Assembly: GCA_019637975.1 (NCBI GenBank)
Contig: JAHBUR010000024.1
Location: forward strand, 1 to 63,249
Source of the DNA: Bacteroidota bacterium
GTDB taxonomy: Bacteria; Bacteroidota; Ignavibacteria; UBA10030; UBA6906
Reading direction: 5' to 3'
DNA length: 63,249 bases
Below, one piece after another: positions 18,489-26,273 of the stretch. Position 1 is the first letter of the stretch; each line of letters opens with the position of its first letter. A model generated the notes under the pieces. That model had not been told where the DNA came from, ran no database searches, and saw only the letters and a list, made by a program, of their open reading frames with translations. Both the position numbers and the translations under genes were made by a program.

Positions 18489-19256
18489 ATGCATACAGAA
18501 GTCGTTACCATTCTTGGCCTCGGTTTCTTTCTCGGCCTTAAACATGCCCTCGACGCGGACCATTTAGTCGCCATTACGACTATGGTAAGCGACGGAAAAG
18601 GGATTCTCCAATCGTCAATAGTCGGGGCTCTCTGGGGTTTCGGACACACTATCGCATTGATGATCGTGGGCTCATTCGTGATTACCCTTGGTGTGCAAAT
18701 ACCGGAGAATGTCGCTCTGTTGCTGGAATTGGGCGTCGCAGCAATGCTCATTATCCTCGGCATCAATGTTCTGATAAAACTCGTTCGAGGCGATACGCTT
18801 CATGTGCATGCACATACCCACCACGGAAGGACGCACATCCATCCTCACACACACCCGCATATTGCAGATCACTCTCATGAGATGGACGCGTCGCATCATG
18901 AAAGCCCCTCAAGCACTCTGTTACAGCGAATTCTGTCGCACGTTTCAGCGGGCAAGAGGTCAATTCTTATCGGTATAGTTCATGGAATGGCCGGAAGTGC
19001 AGCTCTGATGCTTGTCGTGCTCGCCACAATCTCATCTACACAGCTGGCTATAGGTTATGTTGCTGTGTTTGGGATTGGATCGATCGGGGGAATGGTGTTG
19101 ATGAGCACGGCCATCGGACTTCCGTTCATGCTCTCAGCAGCCCGTTCACGGATATTCAATATTGTTGTTCGGGGAATAGCAGGCGTGATCGGCGTTGCTT
19201 TCGGCCTGTTTCTGGGATGGCATATTGGATTTGTTGAGGGCCTCTTCCTTCCGTAG
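18489..19256 (+). CDS. Nickel/cobalt transporter-like membrane protein
   Basis: A 255-residue membrane protein with about six hydrophobic segments. Near the N-terminus is HALDADHLVAIT, close to the HX4DH metal-transport signature of NiCoT and NicO/UreH-type transporters. Between the third and fourth segments is a loop very rich in His (HVHAHTHHGRTHIHPHTHPH), a likely metal-binding sensor or buffer. The likely role is uptake or efflux of nickel or cobalt. No urease, hydrogenase or cobalamin gene is in view to show the use. ATG 18489 lacks a strong ribosome site. No riboswitch was recognised upstream. Confidence 0.8.
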   Translation: MHTEVVTILGLGFFLGLKHALDADHLVAITTMVSDGKGILQSSIVGALWGFGHTIALMIVGSFVITLGVQIPENVALLLELGVAAMLIILGINVLIKLVRGDTLHVHAHTHHGRTHIHPHTHPHIADHSHEMDASHHESPSSTLLQRILSHVSAGKRSILIGIVHGMAGSAALMLVVLATISSTQLAIGYVAVFGIGSIGGMVLMSTAIGLPFMLSAARSRIFNIVVRGIAGVIGVAFGLFLGWHIGFVEGLFLP

Positions 19257-19275
19257 CAGTCCGGGCCGGCGCCCT

Positions 19276-20568
19276 TCAGTCCGGCAATGGAAAAGTAAGT
19301 GTAAACGTAGTGCCTTCACCTTTTCGCGAGTCTACACTTATGCTCCCGCCATGGTTTTCCACAATCTGACGGCAGACAAGTAATCCGTATCCGTGACCAT
19401 CGACCTTTGTCGTCACCTTTTCCGCGAATAATTTTGGCCGGATGGATTCGTCAATACCAGGGCCGCTATCTTCGACCTTGAGAATAGCGACACGGTTCGT
19501 CAGGTTGACTTCAGTAGCAAACCTGATGTCCGCATCGGCGCGGGCTTCCACGATGTTGTTGACCAGATTCAGCAGAACTTGCTGAATCTGATCGATGTCC
19601 AGGTTCAGGAGCGGGACGTTCTCCGCCAACGAACACGAAATCTTGTTGGACCTGAATTTGGGAATGAACCTCATAAAATCTGCAAAGTCGGATGTAATTT
19701 TGTTCAGGCACCGAGCCGCGAGATTTACGGCAGAGTGAGGACGACTGAGGAGATTTGTCGAGAATTTTTCAATTTTCCGTACACCGCCGATTGCATTTTC
19801 AATAATGCCGCTTAACTCATCGGGCGTTACCGAGCCAATGCGCATACGTAAGCGTTGTAAACTGAGCAGCACAACTGAAACAAGGTTCTTCAGTTCGTGA
19901 CTTACTTCCGAGGCCAATTCCCCTTTCATAGCCATCCGTTCAGACTGAATAATGTGCATATGCGCCTGCCTTAAATCCTCATATGCCTCCTTGAGATTGG
20001 CATAGAGTTGCGCGTTGCGAATGGCAATGGCAGCCTGCCCGACGAGGATTTCAAACAATGAGAGAATTTCGCCTTTGTCAACCGATTGAATGTGCTTGCT
20101 GTCCACATACAGTACTCCAATCTTCTCTTCCTGGGTCTTAAGAAGGCTGCAGATAATTGTCTGCAACGCAAGATTCAGGATGCTTTTGCGACTTTCGAAC
20201 CGTTGATCTGTCAGGGCACTTTCGATGCAAATGGACTCGCCGGTTTTGTACACATCCTCCAGCACGCTGGAACTGACTTGGATATTTTCGGCTTGCAGTG
20301 ATTCCCCGCGTGCATTGCGCCCAATAACATAGGCAAGTTCGCCCGCTTCGTTTGTGAGCATAAGAAAGCCGCGATCGGCCTTCACAATACGTATCGCCTC
20401 ATCCGTTACGTGTTCCAGTACCTGTGAGAGTTCAAGCGAACTGTTGATCTTGCGCACAACGTTCAGGATCATTTCCAGATCGTGAACCCTCGTCTGCGCA
20501 TTATCCCCGGCTTCATCACTTTCGTGGCGGACACCACGATCACTCTTGATGAGTTCCTCGAGTTTCAT
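19276..20568 (-). CDS. GAF-domain sensor histidine kinase (copy 1)
   Basis: A 430-residue cytoplasmic histidine kinase without membrane segments. A GAF domain spans about residues 45-190 (VTDEAIRIVKADRGFLML, then KIGVLYVDSK). The phospho-acceptor is His224 in EVSHELKN. The ATP-binding domain has DIDQIQQVLLNLVNN, DSGPGID and DGHGYGLLVCRQI. It is a close paralogue of the kinase at 22889-24235, with its His at the same residue number. Its ATG at 20568 lies 29 bases inside the preceding TPR gene, so the two are translationally coupled. No receiver domain is attached; the sigma-54 activator nearby, which has a receiver-like domain, is a possible partner. Confidence 0.9.
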   Translation of the reverse strand: MKLEELIKSDRGVRHESDEAGDNAQTRVHDLEMILNVVRKINSSLELSQVLEHVTDEAIRIVKADRGFLMLTNEAGELAYVIGRNARGESLQAENIQVSSSVLEDVYKTGESICIESALTDQRFESRKSILNLALQTIICSLLKTQEEKIGVLYVDSKHIQSVDKGEILSLFEILVGQAAIAIRNAQLYANLKEAYEDLRQAHMHIIQSERMAMKGELASEVSHELKNLVSVVLLSLQRLRMRIGSVTPDELSGIIENAIGGVRKIEKFSTNLLSRPHSAVNLAARCLNKITSDFADFMRFIPKFRSNKISCSLAENVPLLNLDIDQIQQVLLNLVNNIVEARADADIRFATEVNLTNRVAILKVEDSGPGIDESIRPKLFAEKVTTKVDGHGYGLLVCRQIVENHGGSISVDSRKGEGTTFTLTFPLPD

Positions 20569-21751
20569 GGATTGAATATCCCCCCATTGTGGTAAGTTCT
20601 GACAACACGCTCTCTGCATCATGCAAAGCCCCTATGGTCCGGAAGGTCCTGAGGCTTTTTTCCAATACCACACGTGCTTCGCCATTCTTGTTGCTGCACG
20701 CGTACAAAGCGCCAAGTTGCCGGTAACACTCTGCAACTCCATACTGGTTTTCTAATGCCTGATTGATCGACAGGCTTGTGTGGAAATACCATTCAGCAAG
20801 TTCAAAGCGTTTCTCACTCCGATAAATCTTGCCTTTCAGCAGAAACAGGTCGGCGGCATGTATTCTGTGGTCATGGGTTGAAAGCGCCTCACGCGCGTGG
20901 TTTGCAAATTTCAACGATGCCTTCACATCTCCCAATGCAAAGAGAATATTTGCTCTTCCCAGATTCGCAAGTCCCTGGAATGTTGGACTGCCGGCCTTCT
21001 TTCCAAGTGATGCTGTTCGGTCGAATTGGCGTGTTGCATCCCCGAACGAACACTTTGCGAGAAACGTCATGCCCATCCTGTAATGCAGCAAAGCCAGCCG
21101 TGCCGGGTCGCCTACCTCTTCGAAGTGGGACCTGGCACGTTGGTAGGAGCTTAGAGCGGCATCGTAATCACCGAGCAGATTGGACACGACCCCAAGATTC
21201 ATCTGAGCGATGCCGGAATCGACCACCTCGTTAAAGTGCTCGAATGATTGCAGTGCATGCTTGATATATGACTTTGCCCGTTTGATTTTTCCCCTCAACG
21301 CATAGCTCAAACCCAAAATGTTCTCCACCCTCCCTACCGCAACAGGTACGTTGAGTTGCAGGTAGATTCTTCTTCCGCATTCAAAGTCTGCAGTTGCTTC
21401 GCGCCATTTACCTTGCGCTCTGTACACATCCCCCCTTTGTAATAACGCTTCGGCAAGAAGCCCGAGGGGACACCCGCTTGACCACTGGTCCAACCCCAAA
21501 GTGTACAATTCCTCAGCCCGTGAGTAATCCCCGAAATCCCTACAATAATTCCCGATGGAAATGACAAGCCTGAAAAGATCACCCTTCTCCATCGATTCAC
21601 TCGACAGTGTGAGAAACCTGTTGAGCAGACCGGAGTTCCCCCGTAGCGCTTCTTGCAGGCCGGGCAGATCCGATCCCTCGAGAGGGGTGCCTGTACTGCG
21701 TATTAGTGAATCAGTCCTTGCCGATCTTGGTATCATTCCCGTGGCCGACAC
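20540..21751 (-). CDS. TPR-repeat protein coupled to a histidine kinase
   Basis: A 403-residue soluble protein built almost wholly of tetratricopeptide-like helical pairs from about residue 55 on, for example EALLQRGDVYRAQGKWREAT, then AQMNLGVVSNLLGDYDAAL and CYRQLGALYACSNKNGEA. TPR arrays bind peptides or proteins. It has no catalytic motif. It shares an operon, with overlap, with the GAF kinase downstream, so it may bring a signal or a partner to that kinase. The start is taken as GTG 21751; ATG 21736 is a fair alternative. A structured leader with two hairpins lies upstream. Confidence 0.82.
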   Translation of the reverse strand: MSATGMIPRSARTDSLIRSTGTPLEGSDLPGLQEALRGNSGLLNRFLTLSSESMEKGDLFRLVISIGNYCRDFGDYSRAEELYTLGLDQWSSGCPLGLLAEALLQRGDVYRAQGKWREATADFECGRRIYLQLNVPVAVGRVENILGLSYALRGKIKRAKSYIKHALQSFEHFNEVVDSGIAQMNLGVVSNLLGDYDAALSSYQRARSHFEEVGDPARLALLHYRMGMTFLAKCSFGDATRQFDRTASLGKKAGSPTFQGLANLGRANILFALGDVKASLKFANHAREALSTHDHRIHAADLFLLKGKIYRSEKRFELAEWYFHTSLSINQALENQYGVAECYRQLGALYACSNKNGEARVVLEKSLRTFRTIGALHDAESVLSELTTMGGYSIHETRGTHQE

Positions 21752-21831
21752 AGTTATTCATGCCTAGCAAAGCAACACCGATGTAATGAACTTTTCACTC
21801 AAGCACTGAGTGGCAGAGGCTCTCGGGGGGG

Positions 21832-21899
21832 CAGATTTCTATGCTCGGAAATCTGAGACAAACGGGGATCGGAACAAATGACTTAACCTTCCGATCCCC
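21832..21899. promoter_or_regulatory. Two tandem hairpins in the gap between PP2C and TPR genes
   Basis: In this 377-base gap two perfect inverted repeats lie side by side. The first pairs CAGATTTC (21832-21839) with GAAATCTG (21848-21855). The second pairs GGGGATCGGAA (21864-21874) with TTCCGATCCCC (21889-21899). On the minus strand they lie about 230-300 bases after the PP2C stop and about 80 bases before the TPR start. They could be a terminator without a good T run, a leader structure or an operator. I see no other feature in the gap. Confidence 0.5.
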
Positions 21900-22128
21900 C
21901 TCTTGCGAAGCAAATCACTTACAAGCAATATGCCAGTATTATCGAAGAAGGGTAACTCGCAGAAAACTGCCTTAAAATCGACAATATTTCACTATGTGAG
22001 TCAATGGGAAGGGAACCGATTGTTACGTTATGATCCAGATTGGCACGTAGATGCAACAGAATGTTACATCCTCCGACGTCAAAGTGTTACACCAATGTTC
22101 TACCTGAGGAGGTATGGACGATCCTGAT

Positions 22129-22932
22129 CTAGTCCTTCTCCATTTTCAAGACTTCAGACGTAACCAGTCTTGCTGCAACAACCGAGATGTTATCGTCACT
22201 GTGATTTGCTTCGGCTTGGTGAATGAGTTTCTCCGCTACCAGATCGAAGCCGGTGGTGTTGAGAGTATTCTGAATCTCCATATCAGAAACGGCAGACGTC
22301 AGACCATCAGAGCAAAGAACGAGAGTATCTCCCGCTGCAATATTGCCGCAATAGAGATGCGGCTGGACAATCCTTTGCGGACCTATGGCTTGTGTAAGGA
22401 CATGCGACAGGTTGCGTACACTTGGGCTGAACGGGTTGAAGTACATGCTATCCATTGCATGATCGCGACTGAGCAATTTCAGCGTGCCGTTCCGAAACAA
22501 GTATGCCCGGCTATCGCCTACGTTGATAACGACAAGGGCACTGCCGACAATCAGAGCAGCCACAGTCGTTGTACCGAAACCCTTTTCTTCGTACGTCCTC
22601 CTCCCCTCCTCATACACGAGGCGGTTCATCTCGACAATCGACTCAGAAAGAGACTCCTGCGGATTCGGGTTTGCGTTCTCAAGATAAATCCAGGGCAGCA
22701 ACGTAGTGACCATCGCGCTTGCATGTTCACCGGCTTCCATCCCCCCCATACCATCTGCAACTATCAGAAGGGTTCCTTTTTCAGGCAAACCCTGATCTGA
22801 GAAGTTGACAACGGCCAGACTATCCTCGTTACGATCACGAACAGGGCCTTTCTCGCTTGTGCAAACGAATTGAACGACAGACTGTTTTTCACTGGCTATG
22901 ACATGTGTTGAATTCAACATGAGAATCAGCAT
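22129..22932 (-). CDS. PP2C-family (Stp-type) Ser/Thr protein phosphatase
   Basis: A 267-residue metal-dependent protein phosphatase. All main motifs are visible: RDRNEDS near residue 35, VADGMGGMEAGEHAS, GFGTTTVAALI, NVGDSRAYLFR, VLCSDGLTSAV and DDNISVV at the C-terminus. These supply the acidic residues for two or three Mn/Mg ions. Such phosphatases reverse the action of Hanks-type kinases; one is encoded 3.3 kb away (26274-29966), so it is the natural counterpart. The start overlaps the upstream kinase gene by 44 bases at ATG 22932, or 32 bases if ATG 22920 is used. Confidence 0.93.
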   Translation of the reverse strand: MLILMLNSTHVIASEKQSVVQFVCTSEKGPVRDRNEDSLAVVNFSDQGLPEKGTLLIVADGMGGMEAGEHASAMVTTLLPWIYLENANPNPQESLSESIVEMNRLVYEEGRRTYEEKGFGTTTVAALIVGSALVVINVGDSRAYLFRNGTLKLLSRDHAMDSMYFNPFSPSVRNLSHVLTQAIGPQRIVQPHLYCGNIAAGDTLVLCSDGLTSAVSDMEIQNTLNTTGFDLVAEKLIHQAEANHSDDNISVVAARLVTSEVLKMEKD

Positions 22933-24235
22933 AATCCGGTTTGTGTTGTGAAAGCGGGAGCGAGATGATGAACACTACCCCTTCCCCTTTTTTTGATTGA
23001 ACTGAGATCGTCCCTCCATGCCCTTCAATAATCTGCTTGCAGATTGGAAGTCCGTAGCCGTGGCCATCGACTTTCGTTGTGATTTTCTCTGCAAACAGAC
23101 GGTCAAGAATTGATTCGTCTATACCGGGGCCGTTGTCTCTGACCAGAAGGCGTACTACATTCATGGCGGCATCGTATTCCGTCTGCAACGTGATTGCTGC
23201 AAACTGATCGGCTTCGACACTGTTATTTACGAGGTTGAGAAGTACCTGTTGAATCTGATCGGTATCAAGATCAACGGCCGGTATCTGATCACCCAGAACG
23301 GCTTCAATGCTGTTCCGTTTGAATTTGGGCAAAAACATGACAAATTCGACAAAATCAGAGGCGACCTTATTCAGACTGCCGGGCACAAGTTTCGATGTGC
23401 TCGGACGCCTGTTCAGAAGGCTCTTTGAAAACCCCTCAATCTTGCGTGCGCCCGTGATGGTCTTCTCTATCAATCCGCTAATCTCATCAATTGAAACATT
23501 GCCCGATTTGCGTTGCATCAGTTCGAGGTTCAGCAACACGACTGCAACGAGATTCTTTAATTCATGGCTTACTTCGGCCGCAAGTTCTCCCTTCATCGCC
23601 ATGCGTTCGGACTGGATGATGTATTGGTTCGCTTGCTTCAGTTCTTCATACGTCCGTTTGACGTTGTCATACAGACGGGCATTGTTGATCGCAATGGCAG
23701 CCTGCCCGGCAAGGATCTCAAATACGCTCAGGATTTCGTCCTTCTCGACAGCCTGAATGAACTTGCTATCCACATAGATGACACCGATTTTCTGGTCATG
23801 GGTCTGCAAGGGGCTGCAGATGATCGTCTGCAACTCAAGATTCATGATGCTTTGTCGCCTCTCGAACCGCTCATCATTCAAGGCATTCTCAATACACAAC
23901 GATTCGCCGGTGGCAAACACGTCGTCGAGCACACTGGAACTCACCTGAAAACTCTCGGCTCGTATCGATTCGCCCTTGGCATTCCTGCCGATAACGAATT
24001 CGAGTTTACCATCGTTATTCGCCAGCATCAAAAACCCGCGCTCGGCCATTGCGAGCCTGATCGCTTCATCGGTAACAAGCTCAAGCACTTCATTCAGTTC
24101 AAGAGAGGTGTTGATCTTCCGAACGATATTGAGGATCGTCTCAATATCGCGGACGGTCGAGCGTAGCGGCGGATCAATCACATCAACCGGCGCTTCAACC
24201 GTAAGGCTCTGCCGCATTAAATCGTCAAGATTCAT
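22889..24235 (-). CDS. GAF-domain sensor histidine kinase (copy 2)
   Basis: A 448-residue cytoplasmic histidine kinase and close paralogue of the kinase at 19276-20568 over the full length. The GAF domain covers about residues 45-190 (VTDEAIRLAMAERGFLML and KIGVIYVDSK). His224 in EVSHELKN is the acceptor. The ATP lid region reads DNGPGIDESI and DGHGYGLPICKQI. It adds an 18-residue tail, overlapping the PP2C gene, that copy 1 lacks. It heads a two-gene operon with the PP2C phosphatase. Pairing of a histidine kinase with a Ser/Thr phosphatase suggests cross-talk between the two phosphorylation systems. Confidence 0.92.
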   Translation of the reverse strand: MNLDDLMRQSLTVEAPVDVIDPPLRSTVRDIETILNIVRKINTSLELNEVLELVTDEAIRLAMAERGFLMLANNDGKLEFVIGRNAKGESIRAESFQVSSSVLDDVFATGESLCIENALNDERFERRQSIMNLELQTIICSPLQTHDQKIGVIYVDSKFIQAVEKDEILSVFEILAGQAAIAINNARLYDNVKRTYEELKQANQYIIQSERMAMKGELAAEVSHELKNLVAVVLLNLELMQRKSGNVSIDEISGLIEKTITGARKIEGFSKSLLNRRPSTSKLVPGSLNKVASDFVEFVMFLPKFKRNSIEAVLGDQIPAVDLDTDQIQQVLLNLVNNSVEADQFAAITLQTEYDAAMNVVRLLVRDNGPGIDESILDRLFAEKITTKVDGHGYGLPICKQIIEGHGGTISVQSKKGEGVVFIISLPLSQHKPDYADSHVEFNTCHSQ

Positions 24236-24841
24236 AGTGACGCCTCATTACTGTGCATCGTTGAAGTCCACATCGGTGCTTAGATTCGTCCACGGGAAAC
24301 AGGCAACTATCACATGCCATTTCTGCTCCGCGCAAGGGACACATCAATTGGGTCAATTCCTCTCCACATTTGTGGTTATGAATAGTCACTTTTTGTTATA
24401 GCTTCTGGAAACGAATGTATCTCGCCCGGTAACATGCTCTCCGGGGGTCAGCGGATGTACAACCACGGAACATTGTTACTGCCGGAACATCAATGAAACC
24501 GACCCACAGCTTTTGAAGCAACGTTTAGTTTCTCGGGGGAAAAAGCACAAAACGAGGCGCAAGGGGGATGTTCATTTCACACCTCAACAATGACTATTAG
24601 CGTCACCATCTGTATGCCACAATAGGGGTGAGACGAGGTAGTAGGGTAAGAGAGGAAAGGGGTGACGATAACTGCTGGTCACATCAGACTTTACACGAAC
24701 TCAGAAATCAACTATGTCCATTGAGGATATGCGACCTAAGTGCCGACATTGAGTCATAAACAGACTTTGTTAAAAGAGGAAGGAATTTTCTACAATCGAC
24801 TTCTAATTGCCCGTTTGAATCGATCGGCACTGCTGACAGTT
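24236..24841. other. Gene-free gap between sigma-54 activator and GAF kinase
   Basis: About 600 bases without a supported gene. It must hold the promoter of the kinase-PP2C operon. I looked for a sigma-54 promoter (GG-N10-GC) in the minus direction before 24235 and found none that fits. A short inverted repeat, CCCGG with CCGGG around an 11-base loop, lies near 24434-24454. Nothing else is clear. Confidence 0.5.
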
Positions 24842-26263
24842 TCATTGTTTAGCGCTACGCAGGATGCGGTCAAGTCGGGGGCGTGACACCTTCAGTATAC
24901 GCGCCGCTTTCAGCTTGTTTCCGCCGGCATATTCAAGCACCTTTTTAGCGAGCATCGCTTGAACTTCCTTTGCCGAGGCTTGATCAAGGGGAACGAGGAG
25001 CATGAGAGTCTCCATAGTCATGGTCGGGAGCGCATCGCTTGATCCGCTGACGATGCGTTTCTTCGGTGGACGTATTGTCCGGTCCTCAAAATCAAAATCG
25101 TCTTCAGTGAGCCAGTCACCTTCTTCCAACAGAACAGCCCGTTCAATTGCGTGTTTGAGCTCACGCACATTTCCTTCCCAAGAATGCTGCATGAGAAGGT
25201 GCATGGCTTTCGGAGCTATGCCCTTGATCTTCTTGGTGTATGTGTGATTGAAAGACTTGAGGAATGCTTCCGCGAGAAGTGGAACATCCTCCATGCGTTC
25301 GGCAAGGCTCGGCAATTCCAACGGCAGTATTTTCAAGCGATGATACAAATCCTTCCGGAATTCATTTGCCCGGATTTTTGCGGACAGATCGGCACTTGTT
25401 GCGGCAATGATCCGGGCACGCACGGACACGTCGCGTATTCCTCCAACTCTCCGCATTGTCCTGTCCTCAATGACTTTGAGAAGCTTGGACTGAATGGCGG
25501 GGGAGATATCTCCTATCTCATCCAGAAAAATCGTCCCCTCACCGGCAAGCTCAAACAGCCCGATCTTTCGCTCCTTGGCATCTGTGAACGCCCCCTTTTC
25601 GAAACCGAATAGCTCGGCTTCAAGCAATGTTTCGGGAAGAGCGCTGCATGCAATGTCGACGAACGGGCCGTTTCTGTTCGCGCTGTTGTAATGGATTGCG
25701 CGTGCAAAGAGCTCCTTTCCCGTTCCGGTTTCGCCGGTAATCAGGATTGTTCGTGCATTATTCTTGATAACTTTCCGGGCCCGCTCGATGGTTTGCTTCA
25801 GAAGCGGCGATGAACCGATAATCGAACGAAAGTCGTACACCTCCTGCTGAATCTCGACAAAGCGGCTTTTTTGCTTCTTTGCCTGCCAGTCGTTGTAGAG
25901 GAGGTTGAGCTCATCACGGATTTTTCTGTGCTCATCCGGCACTATGAAATACGCGGAAACACCGAGTTTTACCAAATCAACCGCAAAACTGTGATCCGGC
26001 TCTTGAGCGATGGCGACAATCGGCACATCGGGGATCTCTGAACAGAATTCCTTCAACGACGATCGCAACGTAAGACTATCACGCGTGACATCAATGAGGA
26101 CAAGCCTTGGCACATTAAACAACGCCCTGCCGACCAGAAACGATGGCGAGGATGCAAACTGAAGATGAACATCTTCGGCTGGAGTGATCAGACGGCGTAC
26201 ATCTGCCATCATTTCTTTGCGGCCGCAAAGCAATATCGTAAACCGGTCTTTTTTTGTGGGCAC
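24842..26263 (-). CDS. Sigma-54-dependent transcriptional activator with receiver-like domain
   Basis: A 473-residue NtrC-type activator. Residues 1-125 resemble a receiver domain, with Asp58 in LVLIDVT at the usual phospho-acceptor place but weak surrounding motifs. The AAA+ domain has Walker A GETGTGKE (177-184) and Walker B FLDEIGD (246-252). The sigma-54 contact loop reads GAFTDA (224-229) in place of the usual GAFTGA. A Fis-type helix-turn-helix ends the protein (NKLKAARILKVSRPRLDRIL). The GTG start at 26263 is 10 bases after the kinase-TPR gene, and GAGG overlaps that gene's stop. It is the likely output of the peptide transport and kinase operon. Confidence 0.93.
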   Translation of the reverse strand: MPTKKDRFTILLCGRKEMMADVRRLITPAEDVHLQFASSPSFLVGRALFNVPRLVLIDVTRDSLTLRSSLKEFCSEIPDVPIVAIAQEPDHSFAVDLVKLGVSAYFIVPDEHRKIRDELNLLYNDWQAKKQKSRFVEIQQEVYDFRSIIGSSPLLKQTIERARKVIKNNARTILITGETGTGKELFARAIHYNSANRNGPFVDIACSALPETLLEAELFGFEKGAFTDAKERKIGLFELAGEGTIFLDEIGDISPAIQSKLLKVIEDRTMRRVGGIRDVSVRARIIAATSADLSAKIRANEFRKDLYHRLKILPLELPSLAERMEDVPLLAEAFLKSFNHTYTKKIKGIAPKAMHLLMQHSWEGNVRELKHAIERAVLLEEGDWLTEDDFDFEDRTIRPPKKRIVSGSSDALPTMTMETLMLLVPLDQASAKEVQAMLAKKVLEYAGGNKLKAARILKVSRPRLDRILRSAKQ

Positions 26264-26273
26264 GTCTGTTTCC

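Noticed and set aside
22041-22055. TGGCACG then TGCA, resembling a sigma-54 promoter on the plus strand
   Set aside because: The GG to GC distance is one base short, and no plus-strand gene follows.
22114-22800. 228-codon plus-strand frame opposite the PP2C gene
   Set aside because: The minus strand has complete PP2C motifs over the same bases; the plus frame is a shadow.
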